Below are positions 1 through 9,268 of a DNA stretch of 64,000 bases, piece by piece. The notes below the pieces were generated by a model. That model made no database searches and was not told the DNA's origin. It worked only from the letters and a program-made list of their open reading frames with translations. Position 1 is the stretch's first letter. Each line of letters starts with the position of its first letter. Position numbers and translations under genes: made by a program. The stretch lies in the NCBI GenBank assembly GCA_012517475.1, contig JAAYUV010000020.1:32846-96845 (forward strand), given 5' to 3'. The DNA is from Peptococcaceae bacterium. GTDB lineage: Bacteria > Bacillota > Desulfitobacteriia > Desulfitobacteriales > Syntrophobotulaceae.

Positions 1-108
1 TTCATCGGTGTAATCGTGGCCCGGAGACATGGACGTGGTCATCATCCGGTTTTTCATTGTTAGACTGCCGATCTTGATTGGGGAACTTAACAACGGAAAT
101 TTAGACAT
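1..108 (-). CDS. Old Yellow Enzyme-type NADH:flavin oxidoreductase / enoate reductase, N-terminal fragment
   Basis: Only the first 36 codons lie in the window; the gene runs off the left edge. The start is an ATG at 106-108 preceded on the minus strand by CTGGAGGAAG, a good ribosome-binding site. The N-terminus (LLSSPIKIGSLTMKNRMM) is the typical opening of the FMN TIM-barrel of the Old Yellow Enzyme/2,4-dienoyl-CoA reductase/BaiCD family, where the phrase 'P.KIG.L..KNR' leads into the flavin-binding first strand. It starts 50 bp after the CoA-transferase at 159-1400 and is probably cotranscribed with it. By context it may reduce an unsaturated acid or its CoA ester. The subfamily cannot be decided from 36 residues. 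Confidence 0.75.
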   Translation of the reverse strand, partial: MSKFPLLSSPIKIGSLTMKNRMMTTSMSPGHDYTDE

Positions 109-158
109 TTTTTCTTCCTCCAGTCTTTACGGTGTTATTTTACTTAATACCGATTACT

Positions 159-1400
159 TTATTTATCTTTCATGCCAGGCTTAAAATCTCTTTGAACAAT
201 CACTCTATCACGGTAAAGTTCTTCTATTTCACTATTCGTCAGCCCGAGTTCGGCCAGAATATCTTCATTGTCCATTCCGACCGTTGGCGCCCCTCTCCAA
301 ATCTGGCCGGGATAATTTTTAAGTTTGGGGAATATGTTGACCCCGATAAATTTTTTTCCGTCAACTTTTTTCCACTCCTTGAAAACTTCTCTCGCCTTAT
401 AGTGCGGATTATTGAGCGCATCATCGTATTCCATAACCATGGAACAAGGAACATCATGGGCTAAGAATACTTCTTCAACCTCTTTAGCGCTTTTTTGGAG
501 ACAGAAATGGGTCAAACGTTCCTCAAACAAATCTCCTGCCGGTGTATTGGGATAAATCATAGAGCTGTCAGCCGGATACAATTCGGAACCAAACTCCAAT
601 CCCAAAAGAGGAAGTGCCCTTTTGAGCGATCCTCCTCCCAAGATCATGACATACACGGACTTGCCGTCCTTACACGGATACAGGCCATAACCGCAGCATA
701 TCGCGCTATGATTTCCCTCCCGCTTGGGTATATCGTTATGATTGATAAAATCGACCGGAAATGAATTTTGACAGCGCATTGCAATTTCATATTGGGCAAT
801 ATCTATGCTTTCGCCTTTCCCGGTCTTCTCTGCTTTCCTTAGGGCGGCTAAACCTGAGCCGTAAGCAAAAACTCCGCACAGATGATCTACCGGCTGCGGC
901 ATTGCCGGGATGGGAGGCTGTCCCGGAAACCCGTTTAATTGCATATAGCAGCCAAAAGCCTGAGCAATGGTGTCGTATGAACCACGTCTGACATATTCCT
1001 CAACTCCGGTTTGGCCAAAACCTGAAATATGCACAATTACCAAACGCGGATTGTGTTCCCAAAGTACTTCATCAGATAAGCCCCATTTATCGTATTGCCC
1101 GCCCTTGGACGCTTCCAGGAAAATGTCGGTTTGCTCCATTAGCTTGAGAAACACTTTTTTCCCCTCCGGGCTGGGGATGTCCAGGCTTAGATTTCTTTGA
1201 TTTTTGGCATTTTGCTGACAGGGACCTCCAAAACGATTACGGGACATACAGGGAGTCTTGGCATTTTCAAGCATAATGACATCAGCGCCTGCTTCTGCAA
1301 AGAGGGATGCTGCCAAAGGACCGGCAATCGAAGTTGTGCAGTGAACCACTTTAACTCCGGATAACAGGCCAAATTCAGGTATATCAGATCGTTTCGCCAT
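159..1400 (-). CDS. CaiB/BaiF-type class III CoA-transferase
   Basis: 413 residues, the normal size of class III (FRC/CaiB/BaiF) CoA-transferases, which move CoA between acids through an aspartyl-CoA mixed anhydride. The N-terminal Rossmann-like segment (GVKVVHCTTSIAGPLAASLF), the ISGFGQTG motif and a conserved C-terminal 'MDNEDIL.ELG' are all present. Asp172 in 'PQPVDH' aligns with the catalytic Asp169 of E. coli CaiB. It resembles the other two CoA-transferases in the window (9269-10483, 53349-54572) but is clearly a distinct paralogue. A hairpin at 1522-1547 separates it from the upstream MFS gene, so it and the following reductase may form their own unit. The acid substrate is not known. 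Confidence 0.88.
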   Translation of the reverse strand: MAKRSDIPEFGLLSGVKVVHCTTSIAGPLAASLFAEAGADVIMLENAKTPCMSRNRFGGPCQQNAKNQRNLSLDIPSPEGKKVFLKLMEQTDIFLEASKGGQYDKWGLSDEVLWEHNPRLVIVHISGFGQTGVEEYVRRGSYDTIAQAFGCYMQLNGFPGQPPIPAMPQPVDHLCGVFAYGSGLAALRKAEKTGKGESIDIAQYEIAMRCQNSFPVDFINHNDIPKREGNHSAICCGYGLYPCKDGKSVYVMILGGGSLKRALPLLGLEFGSELYPADSSMIYPNTPAGDLFEERLTHFCLQKSAKEVEEVFLAHDVPCSMVMEYDDALNNPHYKAREVFKEWKKVDGKKFIGVNIFPKLKNYPGQIWRGAPTVGMDNEDILAELGLTNSEIEELYRDRVIVQRDFKPGMKDK

Positions 1401-1521
1401 TTTTCCCCTTCTCTCTCATTCAATAAATTACATTCACCAGCGTATTCAGATAAATATAAGACCTTAGTTACAATCGGAAATATAAAGATCATTTGATGAG
1501 ACAATTTGCTTATTTAAGGCA

Positions 1522-1547
1522 GTAACCGACTGTCTCCAGTCGGTTAC
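1522..1547 (-). terminator. terminator-like hairpin after the DHA2 MFS gene
   Basis: Perfect 11-bp inverted repeat GTAACCGACTG / CAGTCGGTTAC with a 4-nt loop, 44 bp downstream of the stop codon of the MFS gene at 1591-3183. The minus-strand 3' flank (CTTAAATAAG) is only weakly U-rich, so termination may be partial and read-through into the CoA-transferase gene is possible. Confidence 0.5.
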
Positions 1548-1590
1548 CGCTAAGACATAACTATAATCGTAATTTTTAGCTTAAAGAGAT

Positions 1591-3183
1591 TTAGTTTGTG
1601 ATTTTATCGGAAGAATCGTTTGAAGAAGTTTTTTTATAGGTTGAAGCTATATTAGGCAGGGCAAAAATTGCAAGTAAGAATACGCAAACAGTTATTCCGA
1701 GAATAATATAAGCCATACTATTCAAAGCTGAGACCATAGCTTGGACATTAGCCTCGGTGTAAAGGGTCTGGAATTTAAGGCCAATTTTTGCGAGATAGTC
1801 AGCTAAAGCAGGTGCAACAACAGCACCCTTGGTTTTACCGGCTTCAAGAATAGCAGGTATCATGTCCTGCCCAACGCCATGGACCTGCGCTTTAGCTGTT
1901 AACTGGGTCGCAATGGCCGATGAAGACAAAGAACTAAAGATAGCTAAGCCGATAGAGTTTCCGGCAGGGTTTCCCATGTATTGTATCATGGTATAGGTCC
2001 CTGACCCTGAACCGAGCTTGTCTGCAGGCACTACTGATAATGCCATCTTGATGCAGGCCGGCATCATCATGCAGATACCGGCTGTAAATATACCGATAGC
2101 CGCTGAAATATACCAAGTTGGCGTTTCAGGCGTAAAACGGGAGTAAGCAAAAATGCCGATGAAAAATACCGTAATACCGACGAGTAAAATATGCTTTATT
2201 CTAAATCTGTCAATCAGTCTTCCGCTTATAAATCCGCCCAGGGCTCCGGTTATATAGGACCACATAGCAACCGTTCCAACTGCGACCGGGCCTCCGCCCG
2301 GTTTGACATTCACATAGAAGGAATTTGCCATCATTGCACCGGTGTTGCAAACCTGGATAAGGAAATAAAGAATAAGGGGAAGAATAAAGATCTTATTCTT
2401 CAATAAAGAAAGTTCTAAGAAAGGATGAGGATTCTTCTTTTCATAGAACCAGAAAATTAAGAACAGGATGAACCCTGCAGCAAGTACGCCTAGTGTTGTA
2501 GGAGAAGTTACGCCTAGGTTTGACATCAGCGTTGTTGAACCTAGAAGTGTTCCCACAGTCAAGAGCAATAAAAGAGATCCCAGATAATCGAAAGGCTTTT
2601 TCCCCAGAGACTCTGTTTCCGGAACAGTAAGCGAGATGATGATGAAACCGATAATGGCAAATGTACAGTTAATATAGTAGATATATTGCCAGCCAAAGCT
2701 GTTTACAACATTACCTCCCACAATACCGCCGACGGCTGCACCAACGGTTCCGATTGAGGAAAATGTTCCAAGCGCAGCACCTCTTTTTTCAGGCGGGAAC
2801 AGGTATTGGGCATAAGCTAAACCAGAAGAGACAACACAACCTGAACCGATACCTTGAACAGACCTGGCAAACAGAAAGAATTCGAAATTAGGACTGACGG
2901 CCGCCATAAATTCACTAACGGCAAAGATGGCAACGCCTAACAAAACAATCTTTTTTCTTCCGAACTGATCGGCGAGGTTTCCCCAGACAGGGCCGGCAAC
3001 AATGTGGGTCAAATAGTAAACTAAACCAATAAAAGCAGCCGAAGCTACGGAGATTCCAAATACCTTTGTTACAACAGGTACAACAGGGATCTGAAACGCT
3101 AAGGCCTCAATGATTGTGAAAGAGCCGAACAAAAAGCCTAAATAGGCTATCCAAGGGTTTTTTACTTTAACCTGCTCGCTCAT
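1591..3183 (-). CDS. MFS transporter, DHA2 (14-TM) type
   Basis: 530 residues with about 14 hydrophobic segments, the layout of the DHA2 drug:H+ antiporter branch of the major facilitator superfamily. The loop between TM2 and TM3 carries motif A (GNLADQFGRKK), and 'GAAVGGIVGG' resembles the antiporter motif C region. The ATG follows a clear CAGGAGGTGGG site. It lies downstream of another MFS gene and inside a CoA-transferase/FixABCX cluster. By context it may therefore export or exchange an acid product rather than a drug; that is inference. Substrate cannot be read from sequence. Confidence 0.85.
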   Translation of the reverse strand: MSEQVKVKNPWIAYLGFLFGSFTIIEALAFQIPVVPVVTKVFGISVASAAFIGLVYYLTHIVAGPVWGNLADQFGRKKIVLLGVAIFAVSEFMAAVSPNFEFFLFARSVQGIGSGCVVSSGLAYAQYLFPPEKRGAALGTFSSIGTVGAAVGGIVGGNVVNSFGWQYIYYINCTFAIIGFIIISLTVPETESLGKKPFDYLGSLLLLLTVGTLLGSTTLMSNLGVTSPTTLGVLAAGFILFLIFWFYEKKNPHPFLELSLLKNKIFILPLILYFLIQVCNTGAMMANSFYVNVKPGGGPVAVGTVAMWSYITGALGGFISGRLIDRFRIKHILLVGITVFFIGIFAYSRFTPETPTWYISAAIGIFTAGICMMMPACIKMALSVVPADKLGSGSGTYTMIQYMGNPAGNSIGLAIFSSLSSSAIATQLTAKAQVHGVGQDMIPAILEAGKTKGAVVAPALADYLAKIGLKFQTLYTEANVQAMVSALNSMAYIILGITVCVFLLAIFALPNIASTYKKTSSNDSSDKITN

Positions 3184-3217
3184 TTTCCCACCTCCTGTTT
3201 ATAGTACCAACTTTTTT

Positions 3218-3251
3218 AGTAAACCCCAATCCCACAAGACTGGGGTTTACT
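3218..3251. other. inverted repeat between the two MFS genes
   Basis: 11-bp arms AGTAAACCCCA / TGGGGTTTACT around a 12-nt loop, in the 103-bp spacer between the MFS genes. Neither 3' side has a U-run (minus side continues AAAAAAG), so it does not look like a classical terminator. An mRNA-stabilising or processing stem within a polycistronic transcript is the likelier role. Confidence 0.5.
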
Positions 3252-3286
3252 CCAAAACATCTGAAAGAGGATTCCCTTAATTTTTA

Positions 3287-4528
3287 TTATTCGTGTTTCA
3301 GGCTTTTTCCGATCTTGACGGCTGCCACTAAGAGGATAATTCCAAGCACTAAAGTTCCGATATTCAGCTGCCAAGCAAAGACAAAGCTCTTGGTGATATC
3401 AAAAATCCTGGCGTAAGCAAGTGCGGCGAACGCAGCGATGACACTTTGTACCATGGTAACGTTAGCATAAATTTTTCCGAATTCTCTAGGGCCGAAGATT
3501 CCTTTAACAACCAGCGGAAGCATAACAGTAAGTGAAGCAAAGCAAAGACCGAAGAAAATTAAGCCGACGTAGAAGATCGTAACATTTGCGCCGCCGATGA
3601 GAATAATTACTGCTCCGACAATGCCGCTGATGAGGGCTGTAAGCGTAGCAGCTTGGAATCCAATCCGGTCGGTAAGCCATCCAAGGAATACTTTCCCGCC
3701 CATATTTGCGAAGTTTAATACAGTCATCGCGAATGCGCCAACTGTGGTAGCGAGGCCAACAGAAGTTGCATAACCTGGGATCTGTGTGTTCATGGAGCAG
3801 TAGAAGACCACTACACCGGCTAATAGGACGACCATATACATCGCAGGAGATTTCAGAGCATTCATCGCGGAAACTCCGGTTAACGGTGCGGCAGCCGCTT
3901 TAGTTTCCTGACCCTCTTCATAACCATAAGGTTTTAATCCCATATCAGAAGGTCTGAATTTAATACAAAAGAGAATTCCGGGCATTGAGATAATCCAAGC
4001 AGCTGCTGACATGATAAGACGAGCACTTCTCCAACCATAAGCAGTAATTAGCTGACCTGCAATTGGATTGGCAACCGCTGAACCAACAGTACCAAGAGCC
4101 AAAGCAATCCCTAAAAGGGTAGCATATTTTTTGTTAAACCAGTTTCCCAAGATGATCGGTACTGCAAGGTACATGATGACTGCCTGGCCAAGACCAATGA
4201 AGATTGCTGAATAATTCCAGGCAGCTTTGGTATAGAACTGAGAGGCAGCGCCGGTAGCGACACAAACGAAAGTCATTGCAACACCCAATAAAATTTTGGG
4301 ATTGACTTTGTAAATGAGCCGGCTGGCAATGGGTTGGCTAAAAGCCATAACTAACATATAAATGGTCAAATACCAGGAAGCATCTGTCCGACTCCAGCCC
4401 ATTTCTTTGGCTACCGGTGTGAGATAAAGACCGTTGGTATTGCCCAGCATCCCAACTGCTGCAAAGAACATTAAAGATAAGGAGATAAATACAAACCAAC
4501 CATGATGAATTTTTTTACTCTGTTCCAT
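3287..4528 (-). CDS. MFS transporter, monocarboxylate/oxalate-formate antiporter-like
   Basis: 413 residues with 12 predicted membrane segments. The N-terminus (HHGWFVFISLSLMFF...NTNGLYLTPVAKEMGWSRT) matches the opening typical of monocarboxylate-transporter-like and OFA (oxalate/formate antiporter) MFS proteins, in which 'GWSR' precedes TM2; 'GWLTDRIG' is the second-half motif A. It follows the acyl-CoA dehydrogenase gene by 162 bp on the same strand, so it may belong to the FixABCX operon. By context it is a candidate for uptake of the carboxylic acid processed by this cluster (inference). A hairpin separates it from the next MFS gene. Confidence 0.83.
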   Translation of the reverse strand: MEQSKKIHHGWFVFISLSLMFFAAVGMLGNTNGLYLTPVAKEMGWSRTDASWYLTIYMLVMAFSQPIASRLIYKVNPKILLGVAMTFVCVATGAASQFYTKAAWNYSAIFIGLGQAVIMYLAVPIILGNWFNKKYATLLGIALALGTVGSAVANPIAGQLITAYGWRSARLIMSAAAWIISMPGILFCIKFRPSDMGLKPYGYEEGQETKAAAAPLTGVSAMNALKSPAMYMVVLLAGVVVFYCSMNTQIPGYATSVGLATTVGAFAMTVLNFANMGGKVFLGWLTDRIGFQAATLTALISGIVGAVIILIGGANVTIFYVGLIFFGLCFASLTVMLPLVVKGIFGPREFGKIYANVTMVQSVIAAFAALAYARIFDITKSFVFAWQLNIGTLVLGIILLVAAVKIGKSLKHE

Positions 4529-4690
4529 AATAATTCCCTTCCTTCTTTAAAAATAAATAATGGCGTTTTGAGAATTTTATTTGTTTCCCCCACTGTAATG
4601 GATTAACACCTCTTTTCATTTATTTGGGGAAAATAATACGCTAAGGTTTTGTGGGTTTATTTTTAAAAATATCTGAATGATTCAATTTGG

Positions 4691-5842
4691 TTATTTGTAT
4701 TGTTTTAGGATTGCTCTTCCCGCCGCATGAATCATAACCTCGTCAGTTCCCCCGCCAATTCTGAATACGCGGGAATCGAGCCACAGTCTTGAAATTCTGG
4801 TATCGGTCGTATAACCAATTCCCCCCATAATTTGCATGGCATCGTCAATCACTTCGAAGGAAGACTGGGCGCAATAAAGTTTGGCTAAAGCAGATGAAAT
4901 CTGTACCGGCATTTTGTTATCGATTTCCCAGGCGCATCTGTACACCATGTTTCTCATATTTTCAATTTTGATTTTCATATAAGTGATCTTTTCCTGGATA
5001 AGCTGGAAAGTGCCAATTGGTTTACCAAACTGCACCCTCTGATTGGCATAACGAGCGGCATCCTCAAATGCACATTCCGCCATACCAAGAACAGATGCTG
5101 CCATAAGCAGACGTTCTACCTCAAAATTAATCAGAACCTGCTTAAAGCCATTCCCTTCTACCCCGACAAGATCTTTTTCTTCGATTTCTACATTTTCCAG
5201 GTAAACCTCACAGGTATCCATCATATGCCAGCCAATTTTATGCAGCCTTTCAACCTTAATGCCCGGGGCACTCATGGGTACCCACCACATGCTGAACGCG
5301 TTCATCTTATCCGGATTACCGGCATCATCTGCGTTGCGAGCCATACAGAGCATATAAGGAGCCCTTAAGGCATTGCTCATAAAAGTCTTATGCCCATTAA
5401 TGTAGACCTTGCCGTTTTTGCGGGTATAAGTGGTAGCAATCGCACTGCTGTCAGAACCGGCCTGAGGTTCGGTAAATCCCAAGACAAAGGCTACTTCACC
5501 GGCTTTAACCGCTCTCATGGTATCAGCAATCTGTTCTTCGGAACCGAATTCCAGCATATCGACAATAGATAAGGCTTGACCGAAGGCAAAATGAGGACCC
5601 CCGTTTTTAGTAATTTCTTCAGCAACAAGCATCATGGTCATGGTATCAACCGGAGTCCCGTCATGCTCCTCCGGAACACCTAACAACCCAAAACCATTTT
5701 CGCTTAAGGCATTAATAAATCTGGTGGGATACTCACCTTTCTCATTGCATTCCTTCATATATTCTTCAGTACAATCCCTGGCCATAATCTCTCTGAGGCT
5801 CTCCAGCAGTAATTCCTGTTCTTCGGTTAGTCTGAAATCCAT
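4691..5842 (-). CDS. acyl-CoA dehydrogenase, CaiA-like (probable enoyl-CoA reductase)
   Basis: 383 residues from the ATG at 5842, chosen because AAGGAGGTAATGAT precedes it and MDFRLTEEQELL is the family N-terminus; the frame stays open 26 codons further upstream but overlaps fixX. Acyl-CoA dehydrogenase fold: N-terminal helices, a beta domain with 'TEPQAGSDSS' (flavin/substrate loop) and a C-terminal four-helix bundle ending 'RIGGGTDEVM'. At the position of the MCAD catalytic Glu376 there is Gly (GGGTDE), as in CaiA. It lies downstream of fixABCX, as expected for a flavoenzyme receiving electrons from the ETF. Its closest relative in the window is the CaiA at 54599-55732. It probably reduces a C2-C3 double bond in a CoA ester; the substrate is unknown. 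Confidence 0.88.
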   Translation of the reverse strand: MDFRLTEEQELLLESLREIMARDCTEEYMKECNEKGEYPTRFINALSENGFGLLGVPEEHDGTPVDTMTMMLVAEEITKNGGPHFAFGQALSIVDMLEFGSEEQIADTMRAVKAGEVAFVLGFTEPQAGSDSSAIATTYTRKNGKVYINGHKTFMSNALRAPYMLCMARNADDAGNPDKMNAFSMWWVPMSAPGIKVERLHKIGWHMMDTCEVYLENVEIEEKDLVGVEGNGFKQVLINFEVERLLMAASVLGMAECAFEDAARYANQRVQFGKPIGTFQLIQEKITYMKIKIENMRNMVYRCAWEIDNKMPVQISSALAKLYCAQSSFEVIDDAMQIMGGIGYTTDTRISRLWLDSRVFRIGGGTDEVMIHAAGRAILKQYK

Positions 5843-5871
5843 ATCATTACCTCCTTGATCTTTTATTTCAG

Positions 5872-6153
5872 TTAGCCTTGTCTGTATATAATCCCGAATC
5901 CTCCCTGAGGATACTTCCATTCGATCGCTTTTTTATTGCAGATGATCCGGCATGTGCCGCATTCCAGACAACCCGCCCATTCTACGATGATTTCCCCGTT
6001 CTGCTCACTGTAAAGTCCCGCCGGGCAGCCTGTGAGACAACTTTTCCCCGTACAGGTTTGACATGCTTTTTTGTCAATGATGATATGGGGCTCTCCTTCA
6101 TTGACGAGAAATTTGTTTAAGGAGAGTTTATCGGTTAAACTAAGCAGCTTCAT
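5872..6153 (-). CDS. fixX: FixX, ferredoxin-like subunit of FixABCX
   Basis: 93 residues, the usual FixX size. It passes electrons within the FixABCX complex next to the flavoprotein FixC. Eight cysteines are visible: Cys31, 34, 39 and 43 (CQTCTGKSC...C) and Cys62, 65, 68 and 72 (CLECGTCRIIC). The second set has the CxxCxxCxxxC layout of a [4Fe-4S] site. The first four-Cys set is absent from the other FixX of this window, which keeps only Cys42 there, so this copy may bind an extra cluster or share cysteines between sites. The start overlaps the fixC stop (ATGA, 4 bp), implying translational coupling. The acyl-CoA dehydrogenase follows 29 bp later. Confidence 0.9.
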   Translation of the reverse strand: MKLLSLTDKLSLNKFLVNEGEPHIIIDKKACQTCTGKSCLTGCPAGLYSEQNGEIIVEWAGCLECGTCRIICNKKAIEWKYPQGGFGIIYRQG

Positions 6154-7448
6154 AAGGCACGCACCCCTTTGATCCCATCTTTAGCCAGGTCGAACAGGGA
6201 GATTCCGCTTTCTTTCAGTGAATTCATCGCAGTTTTAACCAGATGTTCCTTCGGTGACATATCGTGAGCATAAACCTTGCCAAACAAATGATTGACCATG
6301 TGGGAATACTGTTTATACAAACGGTCGCTCTCCATAAATTCCGGTGTTTTGGCATAAAGTTTCAAATCTTTCATGACAAAACTCTCATCCAGGTTGCGTT
6401 GATAAGCGCTTAATGAACCTTCACTGAAATCGTCTTTTCCCTTTGCTTCAATAATTGCCTCCGCCGCAGCAATTCCGGAACCAATGGCCAAGTCCATTCC
6501 CCTGATGACCAGACCACTATTAATGGTAAAACCGGCAGCGTCACCAACAATCAGCATCCCATCAGCATACAGTTTGGCCGGAACCATATGCAGGCCCCCT
6601 TCACCTGTCAAGTGTGCTCCGTATTCCGTCATGACGCCATCCTTGACAAGAGGCGCCACCATTGGATGCTGCAAAAGATCATCTAATACTTCAGCAGGCT
6701 TTACCTTTTCTTTCACCAGGTCATCAAGGCGCATAACAACCCCAATGGACAAGCTTTCCTGATTGGTATAAAAGAACCCGCCTCCGGCAACGCCGCGGGT
6801 AGCCTCACCCAGCATGGCATAAGCCGCACCCTCATTGCCGGTTAACCTGAAGCGCTCCTCAATTCTCTCCCTGGGAAGTTCTATTAAGGCTTTTGCCCCG
6901 ACGGCTAAGTGCAGCGGTTTAATTTCCCCGCGCAGTCCCGCTTCCTGGGCAATGAAGGAATTGATGCCGTCGGCTGCAATCACAACATCTGCAAGCATTT
7001 CTTCATCCCCGGTACTAATCCCGATAACACGGTTTCCTTCTTTAATGAGTTTTTCTACCTTAATCCCGGTAACAATCATCGCTCCCGCTTGTTCTGCTTT
7101 CTCCGCCAGCCAACGATCAAATTTAGCCCGGAGGACTGTGACAGCGTTATAAGGGATACTTCCCAACGCCTTGCCTTTGTATTCCAGGTTAAAGTAGTCA
7201 TATTTGGTCATCAGTGTTGTAAGATAATTTGTAATATAGCGTTCTATCGGCGCTTCTTCCCAGAAGTTAGGAATAAGCTTATCGAGCACCCTGCTGTAGA
7301 GTACTCCTCCGCTTAAGTTTTTACTTCCCGGATAATCTCCGCGTTCTACGACAACAACTTCTATTCCGGCCTGAGCCAGTGAATAAGCTGCAGAAAGTCC
7401 CGCGAGTCCCGCTCCGATAATAATTACTTCATATTTTTCAGAACTCAT
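6150..7448 (-). CDS. fixC: FixC, flavoprotein oxidoreductase (ETF-quinone oxidoreductase-like)
   Basis: 432 residues, matching FixC (about 428-430). The N-terminal FAD-binding Rossmann motif GAGLAG is at residues 12-17, followed by the Glu-ending second strand (VVVVERG), and a second FAD motif 'GMLIVGDAAGF' lies near residue 300. FixC is homologous to ETF:quinone oxidoreductase and receives electrons from FixAB in a bifurcating or quinone-linked complex. It is encoded between fixB (16-bp gap) and fixX (4-bp overlap). Together with fixABX and the CaiA-like dehydrogenase it forms an electron route to an enoyl-CoA reductase. Confidence 0.92.
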   Translation of the reverse strand: MSSEKYEVIIIGAGLAGLSAAYSLAQAGIEVVVVERGDYPGSKNLSGGVLYSRVLDKLIPNFWEEAPIERYITNYLTTLMTKYDYFNLEYKGKALGSIPYNAVTVLRAKFDRWLAEKAEQAGAMIVTGIKVEKLIKEGNRVIGISTGDEEMLADVVIAADGINSFIAQEAGLRGEIKPLHLAVGAKALIELPRERIEERFRLTGNEGAAYAMLGEATRGVAGGGFFYTNQESLSIGVVMRLDDLVKEKVKPAEVLDDLLQHPMVAPLVKDGVMTEYGAHLTGEGGLHMVPAKLYADGMLIVGDAAGFTINSGLVIRGMDLAIGSGIAAAEAIIEAKGKDDFSEGSLSAYQRNLDESFVMKDLKLYAKTPEFMESDRLYKQYSHMVNHLFGKVYAHDMSPKEHLVKTAMNSLKESGISLFDLAKDGIKGVRAL

Positions 7449-7464
7449 TGTCTCACCTAATTCG

Positions 7465-8418
7465 TTAATTTTCGTTGTTGGTCTTTATCAATTCTTTTAA
7501 GGCAGGAAGCACTTTATAAAGGTCACCTATAATTCCATAATCAGTATGCTGGAAAATCGGAGCACCTTTGTCTTTATTAACAGCAATAATAACTTTGGCT
7601 TGGTTGACACCCACCATGTGCTGAACTTGTCCGGATATCCCAATGGCGATATACACTTCAGGTTTAAGCATTGCACCGGATACCCCGATATATCTTTCCT
7701 TGGGCATCCAGTTGACACCCTCGGCAATGGGACGGGAACACCCTACCTCAGCGCCAATTAACCCGGCAAACTCTTCCACAATTTTAATATCCTCCTGGCT
7801 GGCAATTCCGCGTCCAATTCCAACAACACGTTTTGCCGCACTCAGATTCACTTCTGCTCCCTTTTTGCTCTTCCTCTCCAGACATTTTACTGACCCGGCC
7901 GGTTCAACAAAATCCACTTCCACAACCGATCCCTGCCGGCTGTTGTCCTCGGGGAGTGCATTGAATAATCCGGGGCCAACCGTTGTAATCGTTGTCTTTC
8001 CTAATGCTCTTTCCACCCGGAATGCCGCACCGCCATAAACCATGTGTTTTACCTGAATCATACCCCCGGCGATTTCGATCCCTGCAGCATCAACAATTAC
8101 GCTGGTTCCAATGTTTGCTGCCAAACGGCCGGCTACATGTTTCCCTCTTTTGCTGGCTTGCATCATCAACAAATTTGGTGACTCTTTTTTAAGAAGCTCA
8201 CAAATTGTTGCCGTATAGTCCTCCAGCATTTTGTCCTGTTTGGAGCTGCCCAGCCAATATACCTTATCAGCCCCATACGAAACGGCTTTCTCAGCTTCCT
8301 CTTTCGTTCCGAGTACCAGTGCCGATACTTCTTCCCCTAGTTGACGGCCGCCGGCGCAAAGCTGTGCTAAGGCTGTATTTTTTTCAGCAAATACCCATAC
8401 TTTTGTAACCTTACTCAT
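7465..8418 (-). CDS. fixB: FixB, electron transfer flavoprotein alpha subunit
   Basis: 317 residues from the ATG at 8418, whose GGTG sits 6 nt upstream; an in-frame ATG at 8430 has GGGG abutting it and is less likely. The C-terminal FAD domain carries 'VVGIGRGI', 'SRPIAEG', 'ISGQVQHMVGV' and 'INKDKGAPIF'-type phrases (here 'VNKDKGAPIF'), the ETF-alpha signature. FixB pairs with FixA to form an ETF that takes electrons from a donor and delivers them to the acyl-CoA dehydrogenase and FixCX. fixA ends just upstream and fixC starts 16 bp downstream, all on one transcript. A second copy is at 51577-52518. Confidence 0.92.
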   Translation of the reverse strand: MSKVTKVWVFAEKNTALAQLCAGGRQLGEEVSALVLGTKEEAEKAVSYGADKVYWLGSSKQDKMLEDYTATICELLKKESPNLLMMQASKRGKHVAGRLAANIGTSVIVDAAGIEIAGGMIQVKHMVYGGAAFRVERALGKTTITTVGPGLFNALPEDNSRQGSVVEVDFVEPAGSVKCLERKSKKGAEVNLSAAKRVVGIGRGIASQEDIKIVEEFAGLIGAEVGCSRPIAEGVNWMPKERYIGVSGAMLKPEVYIAIGISGQVQHMVGVNQAKVIIAVNKDKGAPIFQHTDYGIIGDLYKVLPALKELIKTNNEN

Positions 8419-8433
8419 TTTTTTCACCATCCC

Positions 8434-9204
8434 CTAGAGTAGTTCTTTGCGAATGCTTTCAAATAGTTTTTGTATCACTTCTTCTGATTCGCCTTCGAAA
8501 ATCACTTTCTTGCGTTCTACATTTTCAGGAGCCAGGGTGCTGATGACCTCAGTTTGCTTGGTAACACCCTGCAGTCCAACCGCTGACAAGTCCCATTCAA
8601 TAATTGGTTTCTTCCCGGCAGCCAGGATATTTTTCATGCTGGGAATGCGGGGGAGATTAATATCGGTAGTTACCGAAACAACTGCCGGCAGGGAAATCTC
8701 CAGTACTTCGATTTCGTTTCCTAAGGTACGTTCAGCAATAATCTTATTTCCCTCCGGGGTTATCTTGCTGATTCCGTTAATGGTAGGAATGTTTAACATT
8801 TCTCCAAGCTGTGCCCCAACTTGCTGAGCATATAAATCAGAAGATCCTTCCCCGCAAATCACCAGATCAAATTCTCCAATTTTCCGGATCGCCGCCGTCA
8901 ACACCTGAGCAGTCAGAAAAGTATCTGAGTTCTCCAATTGCTCGTCCATAACCAAATAAAGATCTTCCGGCCCCCTGGAGAGAACGCCTTTCTTTAATTT
9001 TGAGTTTTCTAACTGTTTATCCCCTACACTTAGAGCAGATACTTTTCCCCCGGCTGCTTCTACGATTTGCATTCCTGCTTCTATCGCATTGAGGTCATAT
9101 TGACCAATTTTCCATTCAGCGCGGGCAAAAGAGAGACTGCGGTCCGGTAGGACTACAATATCCTGTTCTTCAGGAACAATTTTGTAACAAGTAATAATGT
9201 TCAT
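8434..9204 (-). CDS. fixA: FixA, electron transfer flavoprotein beta subunit
   Basis: 256 residues, the same length as E. coli FixA. ETF-beta features include the N-terminal 'CYKIVPEEQDIVV', the nucleotide-binding stretch 'VICGEGSSDLYAQQVG' and a C-terminal 'PAVVSVTTDINLPRIPS' that matches the ETF-beta signature. The start has GGGGTGAAAAA upstream. The gene comes 64 bp after the CoA-transferase and immediately before fixB. It is a close paralogue of the FixA at 52544-53314, suggesting that the two FixABCX modules arose by duplication or share recent ancestry. Confidence 0.92.
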   Translation of the reverse strand: MNIITCYKIVPEEQDIVVLPDRSLSFARAEWKIGQYDLNAIEAGMQIVEAAGGKVSALSVGDKQLENSKLKKGVLSRGPEDLYLVMDEQLENSDTFLTAQVLTAAIRKIGEFDLVICGEGSSDLYAQQVGAQLGEMLNIPTINGISKITPEGNKIIAERTLGNEIEVLEISLPAVVSVTTDINLPRIPSMKNILAAGKKPIIEWDLSAVGLQGVTKQTEVISTLAPENVERKKVIFEGESEEVIQKLFESIRKELL

Positions 9205-9268
9205 TTTTTCACCCCGATTGAGAATTGTAAGCTTAATACATTCTTCGCCGATGACCTAAAGACGGAAT

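Noticed and set aside
1187..1504. 105-codon minus-strand ORF overlapping the left CoA-transferase start
   Set aside because: Runs in another frame through well-conserved CoA-transferase codons and the promoter region; no family features.
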